Below, one piece after another: positions 8,128-14,965 of a stretch of 15,317 bases of DNA. Position 1 is the first letter of the stretch; every line of letters starts with the position of its first letter. Below the pieces are notes generated by a model, which did not search any database, had not been told where the DNA came from, and was given only the letters and a program-made list of their open reading frames with translations. The translations under genes and the position numbers were made by a program. Location: assembly GCA_031260745.1 (NCBI GenBank), contig JAISKY010000065.1, positions 1 through 15,317 on the forward strand, written 5' to 3'. The stretch is from Oscillospiraceae bacterium. Lineage in GTDB: Bacteria; Bacillota; Clostridia; Oscillospirales; Oscillospiraceae.

Positions 8128-8423
8128 AAAGCGTATATGACATTATTCGCGGACCTGTAGTAACGGAGCGTTCAATGCAGGACGTTGACAACAAGAAATA
8201 CGTGTTTCGGGTTGACAAAAGCGCGAATAAACTGGAGATTAAAGCCGCGGTAGAGAAAATATTCCCCGGTACAAAAGTTGACAAGGTAAACACAATGATT
8301 GTTCCCGGTAAGAAAAAACGCAGCGGCGCGTACCCCGCGGGTTACACGAGCGAGTGGAAAAAAGCGGTCGTGAAACTGACGCCGGACAGTAAGACGATAG
8401 AGTTCTTTGAAGGGATGGTGTAA
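8124..8423 (+). CDS. rplW: 50S ribosomal protein L23
   Basis: L23 sits at the tunnel exit and is the docking point for trigger factor and signal recognition particle. The 99-residue product has the family opening YDIIRGPVVTERSM, the KYVFRVDKSANKLEIKAAVE block, and a basic loop PGKKKRSGAYPAGYTSEWKKA. The ATG at 8124 overlaps the end of rplD and has GAGGAGG about 10 nt upstream inside that gene. Only three bases separate its stop from rplB. Confidence 0.98.
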   Translation: MKSVYDIIRGPVVTERSMQDVDNKKYVFRVDKSANKLEIKAAVEKIFPGTKVDKVNTMIVPGKKKRSGAYPAGYTSEWKKAVVKLTPDSKTIEFFEGMV

Positions 8424-8426
8424 TTA

Positions 8427-9263
8427 ATGGCGATTAAATATTTCAAACCGACGACCCCTTCAAGGCGGCACATGACCGTATCGGGTTTTGACGGAGTTGA
8501 CAAACACGCGAAACCTGAAAAAAGCTTGGTTGAAGTTCTGAAGAAACACGCGGGACGTAACAGCTACGGACGTATTACGGTTCGTCATCACGGCGGCGGT
8601 AATCGGCAAAAATACCGTATTATCGACTTTAAGCGCGACAAGTTTGACGTTCCGGGAACCGTGGTTCGTTTAGAGTACGACCCGAATCGCAGCGCGTTTA
8701 TCGCGTTGATAGAGTACGCGGACGGCGAGAAGCGTTACATTTTGGCTCCGGTCGGACTAAAAGCGGGTGACGCGGTAATCGCGTCCGACACGGCGGACAT
8801 TAAGCCGGGTAACTCGCTTCCGATTGAGAAGATTCCGACGGGAACCGTAATCCACAATATCGAGCTTTATCCCGGTAAGGGCGGTCAGTTGGTCAGAAGC
8901 GCGGGCGTTTCGGCTCAGTTGATGAGCAAAGAGGGTAAACTTGCGTTGGTACGCTTACCCAGCACTGAAATGCGCTATGTTCGGCTGAACTGTAGGGCTA
9001 CAATCGGACAGGTTGGTAACGTAGACCACGAGAACGTATCAATCGGAAAAGCCGGACGTAAACGTCACATGGGTTGGCGTCCGACAGTACGCGGAAGCGT
9101 TATGAACCCCGTAGACCACCCGCACGGCGGCGGTGAGGGCAAGGCGCCCATCGGACGTCCGGGACCGGTTACTCCGTGGGGTAAACCGACGCTCGGATAT
9201 AAGACCCGGAAGAAGAAGAACCAGACTGACAAGTATATTGTCAGACGCCGTAATTCTAAGTAA
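8427..9263 (+). CDS. rplB: 50S ribosomal protein L2
   Basis: L2 is required for subunit joining and supports the peptidyl transferase centre. The 278-residue product has usual length, the N-terminal [11 protein letters not shown], the RNA-binding block [23 protein letters not shown], and the near-invariant [19 protein letters not shown], which contains the conserved histidine near the active centre. It ends in a basic tail [15 protein letters not shown]. The ribosome binding site is weak (GGGATGG inside the end of rplW), so coupling to rplW probably helps initiation. Confidence 0.98.
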   Translation: MAIKYFKPTTPSRRHMTVSGFDGVDKHAKPEKSLVEVLKKHAGRNSYGRITVRHHGGGNRQKYRIIDFKRDKFDVPGTVVRLEYDPNRSAFIALIEYADGEKRYILAPVGLKAGDAVIASDTADIKPGNSLPIEKIPTGTVIHNIELYPGKGGQLVRSAGVSAQLMSKEGKLALVRLPSTEMRYVRLNCRATIGQVGNVDHENVSIGKAGRKRHMGWRPTVRGSVMNPVDHPHGGGEGKAPIGRPGPVTPWGKPTLGYKTRKKKNQTDKYIVRRRNSK

Positions 9264-9277
9264 AGGGAGGCGGAAGA

Positions 9278-9568
9278 ATGAGCAGAAGCATAAAGAAGGG
9301 ACCGTTCGCCGCGCCCGAACTGCTAAAGCGCGTAGACGCGCTTAACGCGAACGGCGAAAAGAAAGTTCTTAAAACGTGGAGTCGCGCTAGTACGATATTC
9401 CCGTCATTTGTAGGTCACACAATAGCCGTACACGACGGGCGTAAACACGTTCCGGTTTACGTTACCGAAGATATGGTCGGTCATAAGCTGGGCGAATTTG
9501 CTCCGACGCGCGTATTCAGAGGACACGCCGGAAGTAAAACGTCAAGCGCCGGCAAAGGCAAGAAATAA
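9278..9568 (+). CDS. rpsS: 30S ribosomal protein S19
   Basis: S19 is a head protein that pairs with S13 and contacts the A-site region and the B1a bridge. The 96-residue product starts SRSIKKGPF and contains [20 protein letters not shown] and the conserved [15 protein letters not shown] block with no breaks. GGGAGG lies just upstream of the ATG. The short Ser/Lys-rich tail after GHAG is normal for the family. It lies 14 nt after rplB and 13 nt before rplV. Confidence 0.98.
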   Translation: MSRSIKKGPFAAPELLKRVDALNANGEKKVLKTWSRASTIFPSFVGHTIAVHDGRKHVPVYVTEDMVGHKLGEFAPTRVFRGHAGSKTSSAGKGKK

Positions 9569-9581
9569 GGAGGGAGCATAG

Positions 9582-9920
9582 ATGGAAGCACACGCGATAT
9601 TAAGACACGCGAGAATCTCCCCCCGTAAGGTGAAGATTGTCTGCGATTTAATAAGGAATCAGGACGTTAACACGGCATTGGCGATACTGAGGCATACTCC
9701 GAAAGCGGCGTCGGAACTGCTGTTCAAACTGGTAAGCAGCGCGGCGGCAAACGCGGAGAACAATCACGCGATGAATTCCGAGAAACTATATGTTTCGGAG
9801 GTGTTCGCCAATCCCGGACCAACGCTTAAACGCGGAATGCCGAGAGCGAGAGGCGGTTCCAGCCGCATACTGAAGCGGACGTCGCACATTACCGTTGTAG
9901 TGAAAGAGAGGGAGGAATAA
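9582..9920 (+). CDS. rplV: 50S ribosomal protein L22
   Basis: L22 spans the large subunit and its beta hairpin narrows the peptide exit tunnel beside L4. The 112-residue product has [14 protein letters not shown] near the N-terminus, the helix with SAAANAENN, and the tunnel hairpin [39 protein letters not shown] precedes the ATG. The stop and the rpsC start share one base (TAATG), so rpsC translation is probably coupled. Confidence 0.98.
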   Translation: MEAHAILRHARISPRKVKIVCDLIRNQDVNTALAILRHTPKAASELLFKLVSSAAANAENNHAMNSEKLYVSEVFANPGPTLKRGMPRARGGSSRILKRTSHITVVVKEREE

Positions 9921-10993
9921 TGGGTCAGAAAGTTAATCCGCACGGGTTCCGTGTCGGCGTTATTAAGGACTGGGACTCCCGCTGGTTCGCCCGCAACGAA
10001 AAAGTCGGCGATTTACTGGTAGAGGACTATAACATCCGCAAGCAGTTAAAGAAAGACTTATTTTCCGCGGGAATACCTAAGATTGAGATTGAGCGCGACA
10101 GCAGCCGTATTCGCATATATCTGCATTGCTCGCGTCCCGGTGTGGTAATCGGCAAGGGCGGCGCGGAAATAGAGCGTATTCGCCTTGGGCTTGAGAAACA
10201 ACTCGCGAAACCCGTCAGCCTTAGCATTGTTGAGGTTAAGAACGCGGACGCGAACGCTCAGCTTGTCGCGGAGAATGTCGCTCAGCAGTTAGAGAAACGT
10301 ATTAGTTTCCGCAGAGCGATGAAGAACGCGATGCAAAGAGCAATGCGGCTTGGGATTCGCGGCATTAAGGTCGCGGTTTCCGGACGATTAGGCGGCGCGG
10401 AAATCGCGCGTACCGAGCATTACCACGAGGGTACGATTCCGCTTCAGACAATGAGAGCGGACATTGAGTACGGGTTTGCCGAAGCCGCGACAACTTACGG
10501 TCGAATCGGCGTAAAAGTTTGGATTTACAAAGGCGAGATTCTTAACCAGACGCTTAGAAGCACTCCGCGTACTATGGACACGACTCGCGCGCCCAGTGAG
10601 CGTCCGAATCGCGGCGACCGCAGAGCCTCCGGCGGCGGACGTCGTGACGGCGGCGGTTATCGCGGCGGTCAGAGCGGCGGCGGTCAGCGCACAGGCGGCG
10701 GCGGTTATCAGGGCGGACAACGTACCGGCGGCTATCAAGGCGGCGGCGGTCAGCGTCCCGCCGGAGGCGGCGGATACCAAAGCGGCGGCGGTCAACGTCC
10801 CGCCGGCGGCGGATACCAAGGCGGAGGACAACGTACCAGCGGAGGTTATCAGGGCGGCGGACAAAGAACGAGCGGCGGCTATCAGGCGGGCGGACAGCGC
10901 CCCGCGGCTCCCGTTACTCCGGCAGTTCCCGCGACCCCGGCGGCTCCGGCAGTTCCTGCGGATAACGCGACTCAGGAAGGAGGCGCCAACTAA
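9920..10993 (+). CDS. rpsC: 30S ribosomal protein S3 with a long Gly/Gln-rich C-terminal tail
   Basis: S3 sits at the mRNA entry channel and contributes to ribosomal helicase activity. Residues 1-215 are an ordinary S3: [19 protein letters not shown] at the start, a KH-type RNA-binding site [16 protein letters not shown] (GKGG at 78-81), [13 protein letters not shown] (154-166) and [12 protein letters not shown] (197-208). Most S3 proteins end shortly after this, at about 215-235 residues. This one continues to 357. Residues 231-327 are imperfect repeats of the type [11 protein letters not shown] and [12 protein letters not shown], and 328-347 are an Ala-Pro-Val stretch. The tail has no predicted fold and is rich in Gly, Gln, Arg and Tyr. 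It stays in frame and ends cleanly before rplP, so it is not a frameshift artefact of the core. Confidence 0.97.
   Translation: MGQKVNPHGFRVGVIKDWDSRWFARNEKVGDLLVEDYNIRKQLKKDLFSAGIPKIEIERDSSRIRIYLHCSRPGVVIGKGGAEIERIRLGLEKQLAKPVSLSIVEVKNADANAQLVAENVAQQLEKRISFRRAMKNAMQRAMRLGIRGIKVAVSGRLGGAEIARTEHYHEGTIPLQTMRADIEYGFAEAATTYGRIGVKVWIYKGEILNQTLRSTPRTMDTTRAPSERPNRGDRRASGGGRRDGGGYRGGQSGGGQRTGGGGYQGGQRTGGYQGGGGQRPAGGGGYQSGGGQRPAGGGYQGGGQRTSGGYQGGGQRTSGGYQAGGQRPAAPVTPAVPATPAAPAVPADNATQEGGAN
10610..10900 (+). repeat. Coding minisatellite for the S3 tail
   Basis: The DNA for S3 residues 231-327 consists of imperfect G+C-rich units, mostly GGCGGC/GGCGGT runs joined to CAGCGT or CAACGT and TATCAG or TACCAA. 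Two near-identical neighbours encode [11 protein letters not shown] (about 10823-10885), and two more encode [10 protein letters not shown]. Synonymous changes between units argue that the repeats are old and kept at the protein level rather than freshly expanded. Confidence 0.85.
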
Positions 10994-11433
10994 TGTTAAT
11001 GCCAAAAAGGGTAAAGTACCGCAAGCAGCAGCGCGGACGTATGAAGGGCAAAGCGCTTCGCGGTAATAAGGTCACCTACGGTGATTTTGGATTGGTTGCG
11101 TTGGAGCCCTCGTGGATAACCAGCAATCAGATAGAGGCCGCTCGTATCGCGATGACGCGCTATATCAGGCGCGGCGGTCAGGTTTGGATAAAAATATTCC
11201 CCGACAAGCCGGTAACGGAGAAACCTGCGGAAACACGTATGGGTTCCGGAAAAGGTTCGCCGGAATATTGGGTCGCGGTAGTAAAACCGGGACGCGTAAT
11301 GTTTGAAATAGCGGGAGTGCCTGAAACGGCGGCCAGAGAAGCGTTAAGGCTTGCCGGTCATAAACTTCCGATAAAGACAAAGTTCGTCAAGAAAGGCGAA
11401 GAAACCGACGACAAGACAGGCGGTGATGATTGA
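10993..11433 (+). CDS. rplP: 50S ribosomal protein L16
   Basis: L16 helps organise the A-site and binds aminoacyl-tRNA elbow contacts. The 146-residue product begins [19 protein letters not shown], the common opening of Gram-positive L16, which supports the first ATG at 10993 over the ATG two codons later. It also has [22 protein letters not shown] and [25 protein letters not shown] lies about 10 nt upstream within rpsC, and the start shares one base with the rpsC stop. An acidic tail TDDKTGGDD follows the fold. Confidence 0.98.
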   Translation: MLMPKRVKYRKQQRGRMKGKALRGNKVTYGDFGLVALEPSWITSNQIEAARIAMTRYIRRGGQVWIKIFPDKPVTEKPAETRMGSGKGSPEYWVAVVKPGRVMFEIAGVPETAAREALRLAGHKLPIKTKFVKKGEETDDKTGGDD

Positions 11434-11627
11434 TGAAGGCAAGCGAAGTCCGAGCGTTAAGCGCGGAAGAACTTCGGGGCAAGTTGGAAGAACTTAAAAA
11501 GGACCTGTTTATGTTGCGGATGCAGCACGCGATGAACCAGCTTGACAATCCGATGAAAATTCACGAAGTAAAGCGGAGTATTGCCCGCGTCAAGACAGTC
11601 ATTCGTGAACAAGAATTAGGGCGATAG
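11433..11627 (+). CDS. rpmC: 50S ribosomal protein L29
   Basis: L29 is a small helical hairpin next to L23 at the tunnel exit. The product is 64 residues, as usual, with [18 protein letters not shown] and the second-helix block [22 protein letters not shown]. An upstream TTG at 11430 is in frame, but the ATG at 11433 matches the family start and overlaps the rplP stop in TGATG. AGGCGGTGAT, close to the anti-Shine-Dalgarno complement, lies just upstream. Confidence 0.97.
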   Translation: MKASEVRALSAEELRGKLEELKKDLFMLRMQHAMNQLDNPMKIHEVKRSIARVKTVIREQELGR

Positions 11628-11640
11628 GAGGAGGACTACG

Positions 11641-11850
11641 ATGAACGAAAGAACAACATCGCGAAAAACGAGAGTTGGGCGTGTCGTGTCCGACAAGATG
11701 GATAAGACGATAGTAGTCGCCGTCGAAGACCGGGTCGCCCACCCGCTGTATAAGAAAATCGTCAAAAGGACGTATAAACTAAAAGCTCACGACGAAAACA
11801 ACGAGTGCAGAACAGGGGACCGCGTAAGAGTAATGGAAACGCGTCCATAA
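11641..11850 (+). CDS. rpsQ: 30S ribosomal protein S17, ended early by an in-frame TAA
   Basis: S17 is an OB-fold primary binder of 16S rRNA in the small-subunit body. The open frame gives 69 residues: [43 protein letters not shown] and [11 protein letters not shown], all typical. Relatives continue with L-SKDKRW-type sequence to about 86 residues. Here codon 70 is TAA (11848-11850), one base from the leucine codon TTA, and the rest of the gene follows in the same frame (11851-11901). AGGAGGAGG precedes the ATG. Possible explanations are a sequencing or assembly error, a true nonsense allele, or stop-codon readthrough. The truncated protein would lack its last beta strand. Confidence 0.9.
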   Translation: MNERTTSRKTRVGRVVSDKMDKTIVVAVEDRVAHPLYKKIVKRTYKLKAHDENNECRTGDRVRVMETRP

Positions 11851-11901
11851 TCGAAAGATAAACGCTGGCGGCTGGTTGAAGTCATCGAGAAAGCAAAGTA
11901 A
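11851..11901 (+). other. Detached C-terminal coding segment of rpsQ
   Basis: Immediately after the premature TAA, the same frame reads SKDKRWRLVEVIEKAK and then stops at TAA (11899-11901). This is the conserved S17 ending, and it brings the total to the normal 86 residues. Its intact state means that the lesion is recent, is an error in the sequence, or is bypassed in the cell. Confidence 0.85.
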
Positions 11902-11922
11902 GAAAGGGGGGACGTCACTGAG

Positions 11923-12288
11923 ATACAAGAAGAAACTTATCTGAAAGTAGCGGATAATACCGGCGCGAAAGAGATAAAGTGCATTCGTGTGCTTGGCGGC
12001 TCAAGGCGCAAATACGGGAATATCGGGGACGTGATTGTCGCCTCGGTAAGGAAAGCGGCTCCGGGCGGCACGGTAAAAAAAGGCGACGTGGTACGCGCGG
12101 TAATCGTAAGGACGGCATACGGAGTAAGGCGCGGCGACGGGACCTATGTGCGCTTTGATGAGAACGCGGCTGTTCTAATCAAAGAGGATAAAAACCCGCG
12201 CGGTACGCGCATTTTCGGACCGGTAGCCAGAGAGCTTCGCGACAAGGATTATATGAAAATCCTGTCCTTAGCCCCGGAAGTAATATAG
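11923..12288 (+). CDS. rplN: 50S ribosomal protein L14, no standard start codon
   Basis: L14 lies at the subunit interface, forms bridge B8 and contacts L19. From 11923 the frame reads [18 protein letters not shown], then [22 protein letters not shown] and [25 protein letters not shown], a complete L14. Homologues start Met-Ile-Gln and have 122 residues. The position equivalent to the Met is GAG (11920-11922), and no ATG, GTG or TTG occurs in frame between it and the TAA at 11899. AGGGGGG (11905-11910) is well placed for a start here. Initiation at ATA 11923 is possible but would be exceptional; a sequence error is also possible. The internal GTG at 11989 would remove 22 conserved residues and is unlikely to be the real start. 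Confidence 0.9.
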   Translation: MQEETYLKVADNTGAKEIKCIRVLGGSRRKYGNIGDVIVASVRKAAPGGTVKKGDVVRAVIVRTAYGVRRGDGTYVRFDENAAVLIKEDKNPRGTRIFGPVARELRDKDYMKILSLAPEVI

Positions 12289-12301
12289 GAGGGCTATTGA
12301 G

Positions 12302-12610
12302 ATGAAGCTGAAAAAAGACGATACGGTTATTGTATTGTCCGGTAAGGATAAGGGCAAAGAAGGTAAAATCCTGCGCGCGATGCCTAAAACCGAGAAACTT
12401 ATCGTCGAGGGCGTTAACGTCGCGACGAAACATCAGAAGCCTCGGCGTCAGGGTGAACTGGGCGGTAAAATTCAGATTGAAACTCCGATTTACGCCTGCA
12501 AAGTTCAACTGGTTTGTCCGAAATGCAATAAGCCGACGAGAGTCGCGCATAAGATACTCGACGACGGCACTAAAACGCGTGTGTGTAAGCACTGCGCGGA
12601 AGTAATATGA
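12302..12610 (+). CDS. rplX: 50S ribosomal protein L24
   Basis: L24 starts 23S rRNA folding and sits near the tunnel exit. The 102-residue product has the KOW motif early ([19 protein letters not shown]), the [20 protein letters not shown] segment, and a C-terminal C72-x2-C75 / C95-x2-C98 set that could bind zinc, as in other clostridial L24 proteins. TAGGAGGGC overlaps the rplN stop and precedes the ATG. The length is normal. Confidence 0.97.
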   Translation: MKLKKDDTVIVLSGKDKGKEGKILRAMPKTEKLIVEGVNVATKHQKPRRQGELGGKIQIETPIYACKVQLVCPKCNKPTRVAHKILDDGTKTRVCKHCAEVI

Positions 12611-12626
12611 CAGGGGGAGCGATAAT

Positions 12627-13169
12627 ATGGCACGAATGAAAGACAAATATAACGCCGACGTGGCTCCCGCTTTGATGAAGAAGTTCGGCTATAAGAGTCC
12701 GATGCAGATTCCGAGGCTGGATAAGATTGTAGTCAACGTAGGTTGCGGCGATTGCGCCACCAACGCAAAGGCGCTGGAAGCGGTTGTTAACGACGTTACG
12801 GCGATTACAGGTCAGAAAGCGATTGTCACGAAGGCTCACAAGAGCGTAGCGAACTTCAAAGTCCGCGAGGGAATGAGCGTCGGCGTAAAAGTGACGCTTC
12901 GCGCGGAACGTATGTGGGAGTTCTTCGACAGATTCTTTAACGTAGCGTTGCCGCGAGTACGCGACTTCCGCGGAATCAGTCCGAACGCGTTCGACGGCCG
13001 CGGTAATTACGCGGTCGGTATCAAGGAGCAACTGATATTCCCTGAAATTGAGTACGATAAAATCGAGAAGATTCGCGGAATGAACATCGTGATATGCACG
13101 ACGGCAAAGACGGACGAAGAAGCGCGAGAGCTTTTGAAGCTGCTGGGCGCTCCGTTCGCCGAGAAATAA
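12627..13169 (+). CDS. rplE: 50S ribosomal protein L5
   Basis: L5 binds 5S rRNA in the central protuberance and contacts P-site tRNA and S13. The 180-residue product is standard length, with [47 protein letters not shown] and the conserved [22 protein letters not shown], split here by no break. CAGGGGGAG precedes the ATG. It lies 16 nt after rplX and 18 nt before rpsN. Confidence 0.97.
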   Translation: MARMKDKYNADVAPALMKKFGYKSPMQIPRLDKIVVNVGCGDCATNAKALEAVVNDVTAITGQKAIVTKAHKSVANFKVREGMSVGVKVTLRAERMWEFFDRFFNVALPRVRDFRGISPNAFDGRGNYAVGIKEQLIFPEIEYDKIEKIRGMNIVICTTAKTDEEARELLKLLGAPFAEK

Positions 13170-13187
13170 GAGGGAGACGAACTTTTA

Positions 13188-13373
13188 ATGGCTAAGAAAT
13201 CAATGATTCTGAAGCAGCAGCGTGAGCCGAAGTTCTCGACCCGCCGCTACAACCGTTGTAAGATTTGCGGACGGCCGCACGCGTATCTGCGTGACTTTGG
13301 CGTTTGCCGTATATGTTTCCGGAATTTGGCGTACAAAGGTCAGATTCCCGGCGTAAGAAAAGCAAGCTGGTAA
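13188..13373 (+). CDS. rpsN: 30S ribosomal protein S14, zinc-binding type (type Z)
   Basis: S14 completes the small-subunit head. The 61-residue product is the short zinc-ribbon form, with C24-x2-C27 and C40-x2-C43, and ends [11 protein letters not shown] like other C+ forms. This type is constitutive in most Bacillota; zinc-free paralogues, where present, lie elsewhere and are induced under zinc shortage. AGAGGGAG lies upstream of the ATG. A 130-nt gap containing a heptamer-repeat hairpin follows before rpsH, unlike the tight spacing of its neighbours. Confidence 0.98.
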   Translation: MAKKSMILKQQREPKFSTRRYNRCKICGRPHAYLRDFGVCRICFRNLAYKGQIPGVRKASW

Positions 13374-13376
13374 AGA

Positions 13377-13441
13377 CAGTTAACAGTTAACAATTAACAG
13401 TGAACAATAAGCCTTAATTTGTTGATTGTGCTTTGTTAGGA
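13377..13441 (+). repeat. Heptamer-repeat hairpin element in the rpsN-rpsH gap
   Basis: Five 7-base units run head to tail from 13377: CAGTTAA, CAGTTAA, CAATTAA, CAGTGAA, CAATAAG. A degenerate opposing arm (13416-13440) can pair with them: ACAGTGAACAA with TTGTTGATTGT, then TTAACAA with TTGTTAG. The DNA is far more A+T-rich than the flanking genes. The element resembles a small non-coding insertion; no transposase is present. Confidence 0.65.
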
Positions 13442-13442
13442 T

Positions 13443-13490
13443 ACCTTGCAGAAAATTCTAAAAACCAGCCGTGAAGTTACACAGCAAGGT
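13443..13490 (+). other. Long-range hairpin abutting the rpsH ribosome binding site
   Basis: ACCTTGC (13443-13449) is a perfect 7-bp complement of GCAAGGT (13484-13490), enclosing 34 nt. The right arm ends one base before TTAGGAGGG. Formed in the message, it could limit ribosome access to rpsH. S8 represses the spc operon in other bacteria, but nothing here proves an S8 site. Confidence 0.45.
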
Positions 13491-13503
13491 TTAGGAGGGA
13501 AAA

Positions 13504-13902
13504 ATGAAGATAACTGACCCGATTGCGGATATGCTGACGCGTATTCGTAACGCGAACGCGGCTCGTCACGATACGGTAGACATACCGGCGTCAAAGATGA
13601 AAAAAGCAATTGCGGAAATTCTTCACGAGGAAGGTTACGTAAAGAACTTTTCAATCGTGAACGATGGGACTCAGGGTTTGATTCGCGTGACGCTCAAATA
13701 CAGCGCGGGCAAAGAGCGCGTAATCACGGGGCTTAGGCGAGTAAGCAAACCCGGTCTTAGAGTATACGCAGGCGCGGACGATATGCCGAATGTTTTGAGG
13801 GGGCTTGGAATCGCGATTGTTTCCACGTCCAGAGGAATAATGACAGACAAAAAAGCTCGTAAGTTGCACGTAGGCGGCGAAGTGCTTGCGTTTGTCTGGT
13901 AA
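13504..13902 (+). CDS. rpsH: 30S ribosomal protein S8
   Basis: S8 is a primary 16S rRNA binder in the central domain and a translational repressor of the spc genes in E. coli. The 132-residue product begins [17 protein letters not shown] and has [24 protein letters not shown] and the C-terminal signature [19 protein letters not shown] with GGEVLAFVW. The length is normal. AGGAGGG lies 5 nt before the ATG, so this gene has a complete start region in spite of the inserted-looking element upstream. Confidence 0.98.
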   Translation: MKITDPIADMLTRIRNANAARHDTVDIPASKMKKAIAEILHEEGYVKNFSIVNDGTQGLIRVTLKYSAGKERVITGLRRVSKPGLRVYAGADDMPNVLRGLGIAIVSTSRGIMTDKKARKLHVGGEVLAFVW

Positions 13903-13917
13903 GGGGGGCTGAATTAA

Positions 13918-14460
13918 ATGAGCAGAATTGGAAGAAGCCCCATTGAAGTGCCGGCGGGCGTTGATATTAAGCTCGCGGCGGACAATCACATCACGGTTAA
14001 AGGTCCGAAAGGCACATTGGAGCGTACACTTCACCCGAATATTACGATTAAAGTCGAAGGTAACGTAATCAACGTATTGCGTCCCGACGACGAAAAAGAG
14101 AACCGCAGTCTGCACGGACTGACGAGAACTTTGGTCGCGAATATGGTTGAGGGCGTTACTAAAGGCTTCACGAAAACACTGGAGATTAACGGCGTAGGAT
14201 ACCGCGCGGTTAAACAGGGCAAACAGTTGGTTATGAACCTCGGATATTCGCATCAGGTATTTGTTGACGAAATTCCGGGAATCACGATTGACGTACCGGC
14301 TCCGAACCAGGTGGTAATTAACGGTATTGACAAACAACTGGTCGGGCAATTTGCGGCAGACGTCCGCAAGAAACGTCCGCCGGAACCGTATCTCGGCAAA
14401 GGCATTAAATACACGACTGAAATAATCAGACGTAAAGAAGGCAAGACAGGCGCCAAGTAA
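13918..14460 (+). CDS. rplF: 50S ribosomal protein L6
   Basis: L6 is a two-domain protein near the sarcin-ricin loop and the factor-binding site. The 180-residue product begins [14 protein letters not shown] and has the first-domain [10 protein letters not shown], the linker [23 protein letters not shown], and the C-terminal signature [32 protein letters not shown] precedes the ATG. It lies 15 nt after rpsH and 15 nt before rplR. Confidence 0.98.
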   Translation: MSRIGRSPIEVPAGVDIKLAADNHITVKGPKGTLERTLHPNITIKVEGNVINVLRPDDEKENRSLHGLTRTLVANMVEGVTKGFTKTLEINGVGYRAVKQGKQLVMNLGYSHQVFVDEIPGITIDVPAPNQVVINGIDKQLVGQFAADVRKKRPPEPYLGKGIKYTTEIIRRKEGKTGAK

Positions 14461-14475
14461 AGGAGGTGTACCCTA

Positions 14476-14835
14476 ATGGTTAACAGACCGGATACGAAAG
14501 GTCAGAGGCTGAGGCGTCATAAGCGCGTCAGAGGAAAAATATCGGGTACGCCCGAGCGTCCCCGTCTGAACGTCTTTCGTAGTTTGAATCACATTTACGC
14601 CCAGATAATTGACGATGTAAACGGAGTTACGCTGGTCAGCGCTAACAGCCTTGAAAAAGGCTTTGACGCGGACGGCGGCAATGTCGAGGGCGCAAAAAAA
14701 GTCGGCGAGCTTCTAGCGGAGCGAGCCAAAACAAAAGGCATAGAGAATGTCGTGTTTGACCGCGGCGGCTATGTTTATCACGGACGCGTAGCCGCGCTCG
14801 CCGAAGGCGCGCGAAGCGGCGGTCTGCAATTTTAG
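14476..14835 (+). CDS. rplR: 50S ribosomal protein L18
   Basis: L18 binds 5S rRNA with L5. The 119-residue product has a basic N-terminus ([21 protein letters not shown], interrupted by no gap), [12 protein letters not shown], and the C-terminal [26 protein letters not shown] typical of the family. AAAGGAGGTG lies upstream of the ATG at 14476. Its TAG is followed at once by a ribosome binding site that should serve rpsE but is now far from it. Confidence 0.97.
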   Translation: MVNRPDTKGQRLRRHKRVRGKISGTPERPRLNVFRSLNHIYAQIIDDVNGVTLVSANSLEKGFDADGGNVEGAKKVGELLAERAKTKGIENVVFDRGGYVYHGRVAALAEGARSGGLQF

Positions 14836-14836
14836 C

Positions 14837-14844
14837 GGAAGGAG
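14837..14844 (+). promoter_or_regulatory. Stranded ribosome binding site of rpsE
   Basis: GGAAGGAG lies 2-9 nt after the rplR stop, the place and form expected for the next gene's site. No ATG follows at normal distance; the rpsE ATG is 121 nt away, beyond the hairpin element. The DNA just before that ATG (14957-14965) has no purine-rich site. Confidence 0.7.
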
Positions 14845-14854
14845 AGTGTAAACG

Positions 14855-14955
14855 AATTAAAAATTAAAAATTAAAAATTACCCTAATTTGAGATTTCCGC
14901 GTTAAACCGCGCAATAATCAAAACGGAATAATTTATAATTTATAATTTATAATTT
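14855..14955 (+). repeat. MITE-like heptamer-repeat hairpin between rplR and rpsE
   Basis: The left arm (14855-14880) is a tandem array of AAAATTA units. The right arm (14929-14955) is an array of TAATTTA units in the opposite sense. Each pair of units is complementary at six of seven bases, with an A-A mismatch every seventh position. The inner part adds TTCCG/CGGAA (about 14895-14899/14924-14928) and GCG/CGC pairings. The whole region can fold as one long imperfect stem. It has no coding capacity and looks inserted. Confidence 0.7.
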
Positions 14956-14965
14956 GAAAATTATT

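Noticed and set aside
10610..10900. CRISPR array
   Set aside because: The repeats are contiguous, imperfect, without spacers, and encode protein in frame.
10388..11066. Long open frames on both strands across the rpsC tail (156 and 205 codons)
   Set aside because: They are Ala/Ser/Arg-rich by-products of G+C-rich repeats that lack stops in every frame; rpsC core and tail are continuous in the annotated frame.
11641..11901. Genetic code with TAA reassigned
   Set aside because: Other conserved genes in the window end at TAA at their normal lengths, so only the single rpsQ codon is anomalous.
11989..12288. rplN starting at the GTG at 11989
   Set aside because: This would delete 22 conserved N-terminal residues of L14 that are still encoded upstream, and no ribosome binding site precedes it.
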